This document shows, in pieces, positions 56,299-64,000 of a stretch of DNA of 64,000 nucleotides. The notes under the pieces are model-generated. The model saw only the letters and a list, made by a program, of their open reading frames with translations. It was not told the origin of the DNA and searched no databases. The stretch comes from Nevskia sp. (GTDB lineage: Bacteria; Pseudomonadota; Gammaproteobacteria; Nevskiales; Nevskiaceae), in NCBI RefSeq assembly GCF_021732705.1, contig NZ_JAKFUM010000014.1, positions 1 to 64,000 on the forward strand. The letters run 5' to 3'. The stretch's first letter is position 1; each line of letters starts with the position of its first letter. A program made the position numbers and the translations under genes.

Positions 56299-57168
56299 TT
56301 ACTTCAGCAGCGACTTCATCGCCGCGCCGAGATCGGCCGGCGAGCGGACGGTCTTCACGCCGGCCGCTTCGAGCGCTGCGAACTTCTCGTCTGCCGTGCC
56401 CTTGCCGCCGGCGATGATCGCGCCGGCATGGCCCATGCGCTTGCCGGCCGGCGCGGTGACGCCCGCGATGTACGCGACGACCGGCTTCTTGATGTGCTGC
56501 TTGATGTAGGCCGCCGCCTCTTCTTCCGAGGAGCCGCCGATTTCGCCGACCATGATCATGCCGTCGGTCGCCGGATCGGCTTCGAAGCGCTTCAGCACGT
56601 CGATGAAGCCCAAGCCGCGCACCGGGTCGCCGCCGATGCCGACGCAGGTCGACTGGCCGAGGCCGTTCTGGGTCGTCTGGTGCACGGTTTCGTAGGTCAG
56701 CGTGCCCGAACGGGAGACGATGCCGATGCGACCCGGCTTGTGGATGTGGCCCGGCATGATGCCGATCTTGCACTCGCCCGGCGTGATCACGCCCGGGCAG
56801 TTCGGACCGATCAGCACGCAGTCGCGGCCGGCAAGTGCCGCCTTGACCTTGACCATGTCGTTCACCGGGATGCCTTCGGTGATGCAAATGATGACCTTGA
56901 TGCCGGCATCGGCGGCTTCGAGGATGGCGTCGGCGGCGCCCGGCGCCGGCACGTAGATCATCGTCGCGTCAGCGCCGGTGGCGGAGACGGCGTCGTGCGC
57001 GGTGTTGAACACCGGCAGGTTGAGATGTTTGGAACCCCCCTTGCCCGGCGACACGCCGCCGACCATCTGGGTGCCGTAGGCAATCGCCTGTTCGGAGTGG
57101 AAGGTGCCCTGCTTGCCGGTGAAGCCCTGGCAGATGACGCGGGTGGCTTTGTTGATCAGGATGCTCAT
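56299..57168 (-). CDS. sucD: succinyl-CoA synthetase alpha subunit
   Basis: 289 residues. CoA-binding Rossmann domain ([19 protein letters not shown], residues 11-29) and ligase domain with [10 protein letters not shown] and the phosphohistidine loop [15 protein letters not shown] (His near residue 247). Makes succinate and ATP (or GTP) from succinyl-CoA in the TCA cycle with SucC. Second gene of sucCD, 123 bases after sucC. Confidence 0.97.
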   Translation of the reverse strand: MSILINKATRVICQGFTGKQGTFHSEQAIAYGTQMVGGVSPGKGGSKHLNLPVFNTAHDAVSATGADATMIYVPAPGAADAILEAADAGIKVIICITEGIPVNDMVKVKAALAGRDCVLIGPNCPGVITPGECKIGIMPGHIHKPGRIGIVSRSGTLTYETVHQTTQNGLGQSTCVGIGGDPVRGLGFIDVLKRFEADPATDGMIMVGEIGGSSEEEAAAYIKQHIKKPVVAYIAGVTAPAGKRMGHAGAIIAGGKGTADEKFAALEAAGVKTVRSPADLGAAMKSLLK

Positions 57169-57291
57169 GTTTGTCGCTCGCGGAATTCGTGGAAAGGAGT
57201 CAAGCGTTGGCGCGTGGTGCAGGCCGGGCCCGGCAGCGCCGGGCGTTCGCCGGGCCGGTCTGACATCGCGTCAGTCCGGCACGACGGCGGC

Positions 57292-58455
57292 TCACCCCTT
57301 GGCCAGCTTGACCACCATCTGCGCGGCTTCGGTCAGATCCGACACCGGCGTGACGGCGAGGCCGCTCTCGCGCAGCATCGCCTGACCCTTTTCCATGTTC
57401 GTGCCCTGCAGGCGCGCGACGACCGGAATCTTGAGCCCGACCTGCTTGACCGCGGCGATGATGCCTTCGGCGATCAGATCGCAACGGACGATGCCGCCGA
57501 AAATGTTGATGAAGATCGCCTTCACTTCCGGGCTGGCGGTGATCAGCTTGAACGCTTCCGTCACCTTCTCGGCCGTGGTGCCGCCGCCGACATCGAGGAA
57601 GTTGGCCGGCTGGCCGCCGTGGAGCTTGACGATGTCCATCGTCGCCATCGCCAGACCGGCACCGTTGACCATGCAGCCGATGTCGCCTTCGAGGGTCACG
57701 TAGTTCAGGTCGAACTTGGCGGCGGCGCGCTCGCGCTCGTCTTCCTGCGCCGGATCGCGCATCTCGGCGATCGCCTTCTGGCGGTACAGGGCGTTGTCGT
57801 CGAAGTTCAGCTTGCCGTCGAGGACGAACAGGTTGCCTTCGGCGGTGACGATCAGCGGGTTGATCTCGACCATGCTGGCGTCGAGTTCGGTGACCACGCG
57901 GTAGACGCCGGCCAGGATCTTGGTGAACTGGTCGGTCTGTTCCTTGGTCAGGTCCATGAAGAAGCCGAGTTCGCGGGCCTGATAGGCCTGGAAACCGGCG
58001 GCCGGGTGGATCGTGATGGTCTTGATCTTTTCCGGGGTGTGCTCGGCCACTTCCTCGATGTCCATGCCGCCGGCGGCGGAGGCCATCAGGATCACGCGCT
58101 CGCTGGTGCGATCGACGAGGGCGGACACGTACAGCTCGCGGGCGATGTTCGACGGCTTCTCGATCCACACCGAGTTGATCGGCAGGCCCTTGGCGTCGGT
58201 CTGCTTGGTCACCAGCATCTTGCCGAGCATGGCCTTGGTCGCTTCCTCGGCGGCATCGGCGCCGTTGACCAGCTTGACGCCGCCGGCCTTGCCGCGACCG
58301 CCGGCATGGACCTGGGCCTTGACCACGACCTTCTCGGTGCCCAGCTGCTTGGCCACGGCGCGGGCCTGCTCAGGGCTTGTGGCGAGGCCGCCCTGCGGCA
58401 CCGGAATGCCGAAGCGCGCAAAGATTTCCTTCGCCTGATACTCGTGCAGATTCAT
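57292..58455 (-). CDS. sucC: succinyl-CoA synthetase beta subunit
   Basis: 387 residues. N-terminal ATP-grasp domain ([36 protein letters not shown]-like [13 protein letters not shown]) and C-terminal CoA-ligase domain ([19 protein letters not shown]). Normal length, intact. Upstream lies a 202-bp region shared with the divergent PP0621-like gene. Confidence 0.97.
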   Translation of the reverse strand: MNLHEYQAKEIFARFGIPVPQGGLATSPEQARAVAKQLGTEKVVVKAQVHAGGRGKAGGVKLVNGADAAEEATKAMLGKMLVTKQTDAKGLPINSVWIEKPSNIARELYVSALVDRTSERVILMASAAGGMDIEEVAEHTPEKIKTITIHPAAGFQAYQARELGFFMDLTKEQTDQFTKILAGVYRVVTELDASMVEINPLIVTAEGNLFVLDGKLNFDDNALYRQKAIAEMRDPAQEDERERAAAKFDLNYVTLEGDIGCMVNGAGLAMATMDIVKLHGGQPANFLDVGGGTTAEKVTEAFKLITASPEVKAIFINIFGGIVRCDLIAEGIIAAVKQVGLKIPVVARLQGTNMEKGQAMLRESGLAVTPVSDLTEAAQMVVKLAKG

Positions 58456-58657
58456 GCGTCCCCCAAAGGATGACCGGCTCGCGCCGGGCGATGGCCACCG
58501 ATCGGGGCCACCAGGTGTGCGGATTTGATACAGCCTCGCGTGCGAGCCTTGGCTCGGGGAGGCTGATGGCGGCGCATTCTCCCTTAATCGCGGGGTGCAG
58601 GCAAAGCATGCACGCGGCTACACTCGGGTCATCCTTGTCACTGTTCGTGCGCTCGCC

Positions 58658-58873
58658 ATGGCCTTTCTGATTCGCGTCCTGCTGCTCGCCGGCATCGGCT
58701 GGCTGCTGTATCGGGCCTACATCCGCTGGCAGACCACGCAGAACCAGCACCGCGGCGCGCCACCGCCGGAAAAATTCGAGCCGATGAGCCGCTGCACCGG
58801 CTGCGGCCTGTATCTGCCGTCGCAGAGCCTGTCGCCGTCGCAGCGCTGCGGCTCCTGCGAGCAGAAGCGCTAG
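58658..58873 (+). CDS. PP0621-family small membrane zinc-ribbon-like protein
   Basis: 71 residues from the ATG at 58658. One N-terminal membrane helix (LIRVLLLAGIGWLLYRAYI), then a cytosolic tail with two CXXC pairs (CTGCG and CGSCEQK). Small proteins of this type sit directly upstream of pilS-pilR in Pseudomonas and relatives. Function unknown. Separated from the VOC gene by 15 bases, so probably the first gene of this operon. Confidence 0.75.
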   Translation: MAFLIRVLLLAGIGWLLYRAYIRWQTTQNQHRGAPPPEKFEPMSRCTGCGLYLPSQSLSPSQRCGSCEQKR

Positions 58874-58888
58874 CACGTCGCCGCCGCC

Positions 58889-59296
58889 ATGTCCGGTCCC
58901 GCCCGCGCCGGTGTCTTCATCTACGCCAAGGACCTCCCGGCGATGACGGCGTTCTACCGCGCGCTGCTGGCGATGACGGTGATCCACGAGGACGCGACGC
59001 TCGCCGTGCTGCAATCGCCCGACCTGCAGCTGGTGCTGCACGCGATTCCGCCGGCGATCGCGGCGGACATCGTCATCTCCCGCCCGCCGGTGCCGCGTGA
59101 GGACTGCGCGCTGAAGTTCTTCGTCAGCGTCGATTCGCTGGCCGCCGCGGCCCTCACCGCTGCAGCACACGGCGGCGACGTGTCCGGGCCGCGGTGGCCC
59201 GGTCCCGGTTTCGTGATGACCAATGCCTGCGATCCGGAAGGCAACATCTTCCAGCTGCGCGAACCGGCTCCGGCTGCCGGCGCCACGGCGTCTTGA
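58889..59296 (+). CDS. VOC-family (glyoxalase/bleomycin-resistance-like) protein
   Basis: 135 residues with the paired beta-alpha-beta-beta-beta plan (GVFIYAKDLPAMTAFYRALL; ending FVMTNACDPEGNIFQL with the usual terminal metal-ligand region). Substrate unknown. It lies between the PP0621-like gene and pilS, and its stop overlaps the pilS TTG start (TTGA). Confidence 0.83.
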   Translation: MSGPARAGVFIYAKDLPAMTAFYRALLAMTVIHEDATLAVLQSPDLQLVLHAIPPAIAADIVISRPPVPREDCALKFFVSVDSLAAAALTAAAHGGDVSGPRWPGPGFVMTNACDPEGNIFQLREPAPAAGATAS

Positions 59297-60882
59297 ACTA
59301 TCTGGAACAGGATCGCTTCGTCGATCCGGAAGACTGGCGCATCCTGCGAACGCTGGCCGCCTACCGGCTGGTGCTGGTGGCCCTGCTGATCGGCGTGCAC
59401 CTGTTCTCGCTGGAATCGTATTTCTTCGATCGCGCCGAACCCGGCCGCTTCTTCGGCATCGCGCTCGGGTATGCGGTGCCGGCGCTGGCACTGATGGCGG
59501 CTTCGATTGCGCGGGTGCCGCGTCTGGCTCCGCAGGCGCATCTGGCGTTCGTCGTCGACACGCTGGCCATCGTGCTGCTGATGGTCGCGGCACGCGGCGT
59601 GTCGTCCGGCCTTGGCGTGCTGCTGATCACGCCGGCCGTGGGCTGCAGTCTGGTGCTGCCGCTGCGCCTCGGCCTGCTGCACGCCGCACTCGGCACCTTC
59701 GCGGTGTTCGGCGCGGAGCTGTGGCGGCAATCGCAAACGCATTTCGAAGGCTCGGACATCGCCACTGCCGGCCTGCTCGGCCTGATGCTGTTCGCCACCG
59801 CGATCGGCGCCGGTGCCGTGGCCCAGCGGGCGCGCAAGAGCGAGGCGCTGGCCGCGCGCTTCGGCGACGACCTCGCCAACCTGTCGCGGCTGAACGAGCG
59901 GATCATCGAAAGCATGGAAACGCCGGTGCTGGTGATCGACGAGGAACGTCGGCTGCGCCTGCAGAACGCCGCCGGCCGGCGACTGCTCGGCGGCCTGAGC
60001 CTGGACGGCCGCGAACTCGCCACCGCGCTGCCAACGCTGTCGTCGGCGCTGAACCACTGGCAGGAAACGCCGAACCGCGACCCGGAACCGATGGTGCTGA
60101 CGCCGGGCGGTCCGGAGCTGCTGCCGCGCTTCTCCCGGCTCGGCTTCAATGCCTGGGCGCCGGTGCTGGTGCTGCTCGACGACTCGGCCCGCGTGCGCGA
60201 GCAGGCCCAGCAGCTGAAGCTGGCGGCGCTCGGACGACTGTCGGCCGGCATCGCCCACGAGATCCGCAATCCGCTGTCGGCGATCCGGCATGCCGGCCAG
60301 CTGCTGGCCGAGTCGCCCGGGATTCCGGACGAGGATCAGCGGCTGCTGGAGATGATCCAGCGCCACACCACGCGAATCGACAAGATCGTCGAGGACGTGC
60401 TGCGGCTGTCGCGGCGCGATGCCGCCAGCCCGCAGACCCTGCTGCTGCGCGGCTTCCTCGAGCGCAGCATCGCCGTCTATGCCGAAGGCTGTCCGGACAG
60501 CGCACGCAGCATCGTGCTCGACTCGGTATCGGAATCGCTGGCCGTGCGCTTCGATCCGAACCATCTGCAGCAGGTGCTGCACAACCTCTGGCAGAACAGT
60601 TTCGAGCACGGTGCCGATGACGGCCGCAGCATCGGCGTGCGGCTGGAAGCCGGGCGGATCAATCCGGGCCAGCGCCCGTATCTCGACGTGATCGACAACG
60701 GCCGCGGCATTCCCGATGCCGTGCGCGAGCAGATTTTCGAGCCGTTCTTCACCACCGCCCGTCGCGGGACCGGTCTCGGGCTGTATCTGTCGCGAGAAAT
60801 TTGTGAATACAATCAAGCACGTCTGCTGCACATTGCGCAGGAATCGGGCACCCGCTTCCGCCTGATCTTCGCCACGGCCTGA
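59293..60882 (+). CDS. pilS: sensor histidine kinase PilS
   Basis: 529 residues from a TTG at 59293 that overlaps the VOC stop; no ATG or GTG fits, and NYLEQDRFVDPEDWRIL is the expected N-terminus. Six membrane helices (about residues 15-190), a PAS-like domain (about residues 205-300), the HisKA domain with phospho-acceptor His322 (AGIAHEIRNPLSAI), and a HATPase domain (VIDNGRGIPD, GTGLGLYLSREI). Senses the major type IV pilin in the membrane and phosphorylates PilR. Confidence 0.88.
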   Translation: MNYLEQDRFVDPEDWRILRTLAAYRLVLVALLIGVHLFSLESYFFDRAEPGRFFGIALGYAVPALALMAASIARVPRLAPQAHLAFVVDTLAIVLLMVAARGVSSGLGVLLITPAVGCSLVLPLRLGLLHAALGTFAVFGAELWRQSQTHFEGSDIATAGLLGLMLFATAIGAGAVAQRARKSEALAARFGDDLANLSRLNERIIESMETPVLVIDEERRLRLQNAAGRRLLGGLSLDGRELATALPTLSSALNHWQETPNRDPEPMVLTPGGPELLPRFSRLGFNAWAPVLVLLDDSARVREQAQQLKLAALGRLSAGIAHEIRNPLSAIRHAGQLLAESPGIPDEDQRLLEMIQRHTTRIDKIVEDVLRLSRRDAASPQTLLLRGFLERSIAVYAEGCPDSARSIVLDSVSESLAVRFDPNHLQQVLHNLWQNSFEHGADDGRSIGVRLEAGRINPGQRPYLDVIDNGRGIPDAVREQIFEPFFTTARRGTGLGLYLSREICEYNQARLLHIAQESGTRFRLIFATA

Positions 60883-60902
60883 TTGCCCGACCCGCCACGA
60901 CC

Positions 60903-62255
60903 ATGAGCAAAGCCCACGCGCTGATCGTCGACGACGAAGCCGATATCCGCGAACTGCTGGAAATCACGCTGTCGCGAATGGGCCTGCGGACGCAGGCCGC
61001 CGGCACCGTCCGGGAAGCACGGGCGCTGCTGGCGGAACACAGCTTCGATCTGTGCTTCACCGACATGCGGCTGCCGGATGGCAATGGCGTGGAGCTGGTG
61101 GCGCACATCCAGAAAAAGCATCCGGGTGTGCCGGTGGCGGTGATCACGGCCTACGGCAGCGCCCAGACCGCGGTCGAAAGCCTGAAGGCCGGCGCCTTCG
61201 ATTTCGTCTCCAAACCGATTGATCTGGGCCAGCTGCGCAAGCTGGTCGACACCGCGCTGAAGCTCAAGAGCGCTGCCGAAACGAGCGATGGCGGCCTGCT
61301 CGGCGCCACGCCGGTGGTGGAGGCGCTGCGCGCGCTGATCGACCGCCTGGCCCGCAGTCAGGCGCCGGTGCACATCACCGGCGAATCCGGCACCGGCAAG
61401 GAACTGGTCGCGCGCCTGATCCACGATCGCAGCCCGCGTGCCGATGCGCCGTTCGTGCCGGTCAACTGCGGCGCGATTCCGGCGGAACTGATGGAGTCGG
61501 AGTTCTTTGGCCATCTGAAGGGCAGCTTCACCGGCGCCACGCGCGACAAGGCCGGCCTGTTCCAGGCCGCGGAGGGCGGCACGCTGTTTCTCGATGAAGT
61601 GGGCGACCTGCCGCTGCACATGCAGGTGAAGCTGCTGCGCGCCCTGCAGGAGCGCGCGGTGCGGCCGGTCGGCGCGGAAACCGAGATTCCGGTCAACGTC
61701 CGCGTGATCTCGGCAACGCACAAGGACCTGAGCCAGCTGCTGGCGCAGGGCACGTTCCGCCAGGATCTCTACTACCGCCTGAACGTGATCGAAGTCCGCA
61801 CCCCGCCATTGCGCGAGCGGCGCGAAGACATTCCGCTGCTGGCCTCGGCGATTCTCGCCCGGCTTGCCAAGTCGAACGGCCTTGCGGTGACGCCGCAGCT
61901 GGAGCCGTCTGCCCTCGCGCGCCTGTGCGAGCACACGTTTCCGGGCAATGTCCGCGAATTGGAAAACGTGCTCGAACGCGCCGTGACCCTGAGCGACGGC
62001 CTCCGCATCGCCGCCGGCGACCTGCAGTTGCGGGGCGATGCGCCGGCGACTGCGGCTTCGCCCGCACCATCGCTCGGCCCGACCGTGGCGACCGCAGCGC
62101 CGCACGATCTGGAAGGCCAGATGGAAGACATGGAGCGCCGCGCGATTCAGGAAGCGCTGGAAAAGGCGCGCTACAACAAGACCAAGGCGGCGGCGCTGCT
62201 GGGCATGTCGTTCCGGTCATTGCGCTATCGAATCAAGAAGTTGAACATCGAGTGA
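60903..62255 (+). CDS. pilR: sigma-54-dependent response regulator PilR
   Basis: 450 residues. Receiver domain (about residues 1-120) with phospho-acceptor Asp54 (CFTDMRLPDG). AAA+ domain with Walker A GESGTGKE (residues 160-167) and the sigma-54 contact loop at residues 207-212, which reads GSFTGA in place of GAFTGA. Fis-type helix-turn-helix at the C-terminus (NKTKAAALLGMSFRSLRYRI). Activates pilA transcription in type IV pilus systems. No pilA lies in the window. Confidence 0.92.
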   Translation: MSKAHALIVDDEADIRELLEITLSRMGLRTQAAGTVREARALLAEHSFDLCFTDMRLPDGNGVELVAHIQKKHPGVPVAVITAYGSAQTAVESLKAGAFDFVSKPIDLGQLRKLVDTALKLKSAAETSDGGLLGATPVVEALRALIDRLARSQAPVHITGESGTGKELVARLIHDRSPRADAPFVPVNCGAIPAELMESEFFGHLKGSFTGATRDKAGLFQAAEGGTLFLDEVGDLPLHMQVKLLRALQERAVRPVGAETEIPVNVRVISATHKDLSQLLAQGTFRQDLYYRLNVIEVRTPPLRERREDIPLLASAILARLAKSNGLAVTPQLEPSALARLCEHTFPGNVRELENVLERAVTLSDGLRIAAGDLQLRGDAPATAASPAPSLGPTVATAAPHDLEGQMEDMERRAIQEALEKARYNKTKAAALLGMSFRSLRYRIKKLNIE

Positions 62256-62257
62256 TA

Positions 62258-62304
62258 GCTGCGTCGCCGGGACCGAACCGCTGCCGTGCGGTTCGCGGCG
62301 CAGC
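62258..62304 (+). terminator. hairpin downstream of pilR
   Basis: CGAACCGC (62274-62281) pairs with GCGGTTCG (62288-62295), and an outer stem GCTGCG pairs with CGCAGC (62258-62263 with 62299-62304). No U-tract follows. Possibly a rho-dependent end structure. Confidence 0.4.
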
Positions 62305-62406
62305 CGAGGGATGAAGGACCGTCTGGTCCGGCATCGAACAGGCGCGCCGGAGGCATCGGCCCCGTTCTTGCCGGTCCGCTTGCTGCCACAAATCTGGGGA
62401 AACCGT

Positions 62407-64000
62407 TTGAAAGCCACCCATTGGTCATCCGCCGCTGCGCTGATCTTCCTGAGCCAGGGCCTGTCCGGCTGCAGCAGCCATGCGAAGAAGCATGAAACCG
62501 CCGTCACCGTGCCGCCGGCGGTGCTCGCGCTGACGCCGCCGTCGACCAAGGTCGACCCGGCCAAGCAGTTGTCGACCTTGCTGGCCGACGAGTGGCAGCG
62601 CAGCCTCGCCGCCAATCCGGAGCAGGCTTCGCTGCTCGGCGATCATCGTTACGACGATCGCTGGACCGATGCCAGCCTGGCCGCGATCGAGGCCAGCAAC
62701 CGCGCCGACACCGCCGCGCTGCAGAAGCTGCTGGAAATCGACCGCGAACGCCTGCCGCCGGCCGACCAGCTGAACTTCGACCTGTTCCGCCAGCAGCTCG
62801 AGCGCAGCATCGAAGCGTTCCGCTATCGCGGCTTCGTGATGCCGATCAACCATCTCGGTGGCGTTCAGACCGCGAACCAGATTGCCGAAGTGCTGCAGTT
62901 CCAGACCGTGGCCGACTACGACAACTGGCTGAAGCGCATCGAGACCATCGATGTCGCCGTAGACCAGACCATCGAGTTGCTGCGTGCCGGCCTCGCCGAA
63001 GGCCGCACGGTGCCGAAGGTGATCATGCAGCGGGTGCCGGCGCAGATCGACAAGCTGCTGGTCAGAAAGCCGGAAGCGAACCCGTTCTACCAGCCGTTCG
63101 TGAAGTTCGCCGACGGCATTCCGGAAGCCGATCGCAGCCGGCTGACCGCGGCTGCGCGCGCCGCGATCGTCGCCAAGGTGATGCCCGCCTACCAGCGCCT
63201 GCAGAAGGTGGTGACGACCGAATACCTGCCGAAGTGCCGCCAATCGATCGGCCTGTCGGAGCTGCCGGATGGCCGCGATGCCTACGCCTTCGCGGCGCGC
63301 GCCAGCACCACGACGATGCTGTCGCCGGACGAGATTCACGAGATCGGCCTGAAGGAAGTGGCGCGGATTCGCGCAGAGATGGATGGCATCCGCCGCAAGG
63401 TCGGTTACGGCGGCAGCCTGCCATCGTTCTTCCGCTACCTGCGCAGCGATCCGAAGTTCTTCCACCGCAATGGCGAGGAGCTGCTGACTTCGTACCGCGA
63501 CATCGCCAAGCGGATCGATCCGGAACTGCCGAAGCTGTTCGGCAAGCTGCCGCGCCAGCCCTACGGCGTGCGCCCGATTCCGGCGGCCATCGCGCCGGAC
63601 ACGACCACCGCGTACTACCAGCCGGGTGCGGCCGATGGCTCCCGCGCCGGAAACTTCTACGCCAATCTCTACAAGCCGGGCTCGCGACCGAAGTGGGAGC
63701 AGGAAGCGCTGACCGCGCATGAAGCCGTGCCGGGGCATCACCTGCAGATTGCACTGCAGCAGGAATTGGTGCGCGATGCCGGCGGCACCCTGCCCGAGTT
63801 CCGCAGCCAGGTCGATTTCACCGCGTTCGTCGAAGGCTGGGGCCTGTATTCCGAAAGCCTGGGCCCGGAACTCGGGCTATATCAGGACCCGTATTCGAAG
63901 TTCGGTCAGCTGACCTACGAGATGTGGCGCGCCGTGCGGCTGGTGGTCGACACCGGCATGCACGCCAAGGGCTGGAGCCGGCAGCAGGCGATCGACTTCT
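62407..64000 (+). CDS. DUF885-family lipoprotein, putative metallopeptidase (3' end outside window)
   Basis: At least 531 residues, running off the window. TTG start at 62407 with GGGGA six bases upstream; no ATG fits. A lipoprotein signal ends LSGC (Cys near residue 21). The DUF885 domain follows, with LLADEWQRSLAANPEQASLLG at its start and the zinc-type motif HEAVPGHHLQ (bases 63719-63748), then FVEGWGLYSESLG. DUF885 proteins resemble M2/gluzincin peptidases. Probably periplasmic and membrane-anchored. Not linked by overlap to pilR. Confidence 0.85.
   Translation, partial: MKATHWSSAAALIFLSQGLSGCSSHAKKHETAVTVPPAVLALTPPSTKVDPAKQLSTLLADEWQRSLAANPEQASLLGDHRYDDRWTDASLAAIEASNRADTAALQKLLEIDRERLPPADQLNFDLFRQQLERSIEAFRYRGFVMPINHLGGVQTANQIAEVLQFQTVADYDNWLKRIETIDVAVDQTIELLRAGLAEGRTVPKVIMQRVPAQIDKLLVRKPEANPFYQPFVKFADGIPEADRSRLTAAARAAIVAKVMPAYQRLQKVVTTEYLPKCRQSIGLSELPDGRDAYAFAARASTTTMLSPDEIHEIGLKEVARIRAEMDGIRRKVGYGGSLPSFFRYLRSDPKFFHRNGEELLTSYRDIAKRIDPELPKLFGKLPRQPYGVRPIPAAIAPDTTTAYYQPGAADGSRAGNFYANLYKPGSRPKWEQEALTAHEAVPGHHLQIALQQELVRDAGGTLPEFRSQVDFTAFVEGWGLYSESLGPELGLYQDPYSKFGQLTYEMWRAVRLVVDTGMHAKGWSRQQAIDF

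Overview
The window is GC-rich chromosomal DNA of a gammaproteobacterium. It has the gammaproteobacterial neighbourhoods rpoE-rseA-rseB-mucD divergent from nadB, lptD-surA-pdxA-rsmA, bamD divergent from rluD-yfiH, amgK-murU, and pilS-pilR preceded by a PP0621-type gene. The gene set resembles the Xanthomonadales/Nevskiales grade. No rRNA or tRNA gene was found to settle the species, so this placement is an inference.

Layout. Bases 2-3112 hold the 3' part of a large membrane KAP-type P-loop NTPase carrying beta-propeller (BNR/Ycf48-like) repeats at its N-terminal side. Bases 3120-8638 (minus strand) are the envelope-stress operon: sigma-E, its anti-sigma RseA, RseB, a MucD/DegP lipoprotein protease, a glutaredoxin-like protein and a bestrophin channel. 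Bases 8765-12222 (plus) are nadB-mobA-moeA. Bases 12234-19250 are mixed: acyl-CoA dehydrogenase, outer-membrane barrel, DUF442 phosphatase-like protein, B12-binding radical SAM protein, LysR regulator and OsmC. Bases 19247-21356 (minus) are the peptidoglycan-recycling pair amgK-murU, separated by an unusual 107-bp tandem array. Bases 21457-26927 (plus) are lptD-surA-pdxA-rsmA.

Bases 27004-36783 are a 9.8-kb transposon. It has 24-bp terminal inverted repeats, a perfect 8-bp target duplication (AAAAAAAG) and an ISL3-family transposase. Its cargo is a complete type I restriction-modification operon (hsdM, a DUF262/DUF1524 gene, hsdS, hsdR), and the transposase is the last gene of that operon, overlapping hsdR by 8 bases. 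It landed in the T-tract of the terminator of the adjacent Tad operon.

Bases 36857-46426 (minus) are a compact Tad/Flp pilus locus: flp, tadV, tadE, rcpC, rcpA, tadZ, tadA, tadB, tadC, tadD and a DUF3613 gene. It lies between rsmA and apaH, which are neighbours in many gammaproteobacteria. After apaH come an MMPL/RND transporter with a Ycf48-like partner, yfiH and rluD, a bamD with a very long repetitive C-terminal extension, nadE, sucCD with a clear terminator, a PP0621-like protein, a VOC protein, pilS-pilR, and a DUF885 lipoprotein running off the end.

The most notable signals are the self-mobile type I R-M transposon, the chain of ATGA-coupled leader reading frames in front of murU, the propeller-KAP NTPase and the BamD extension.
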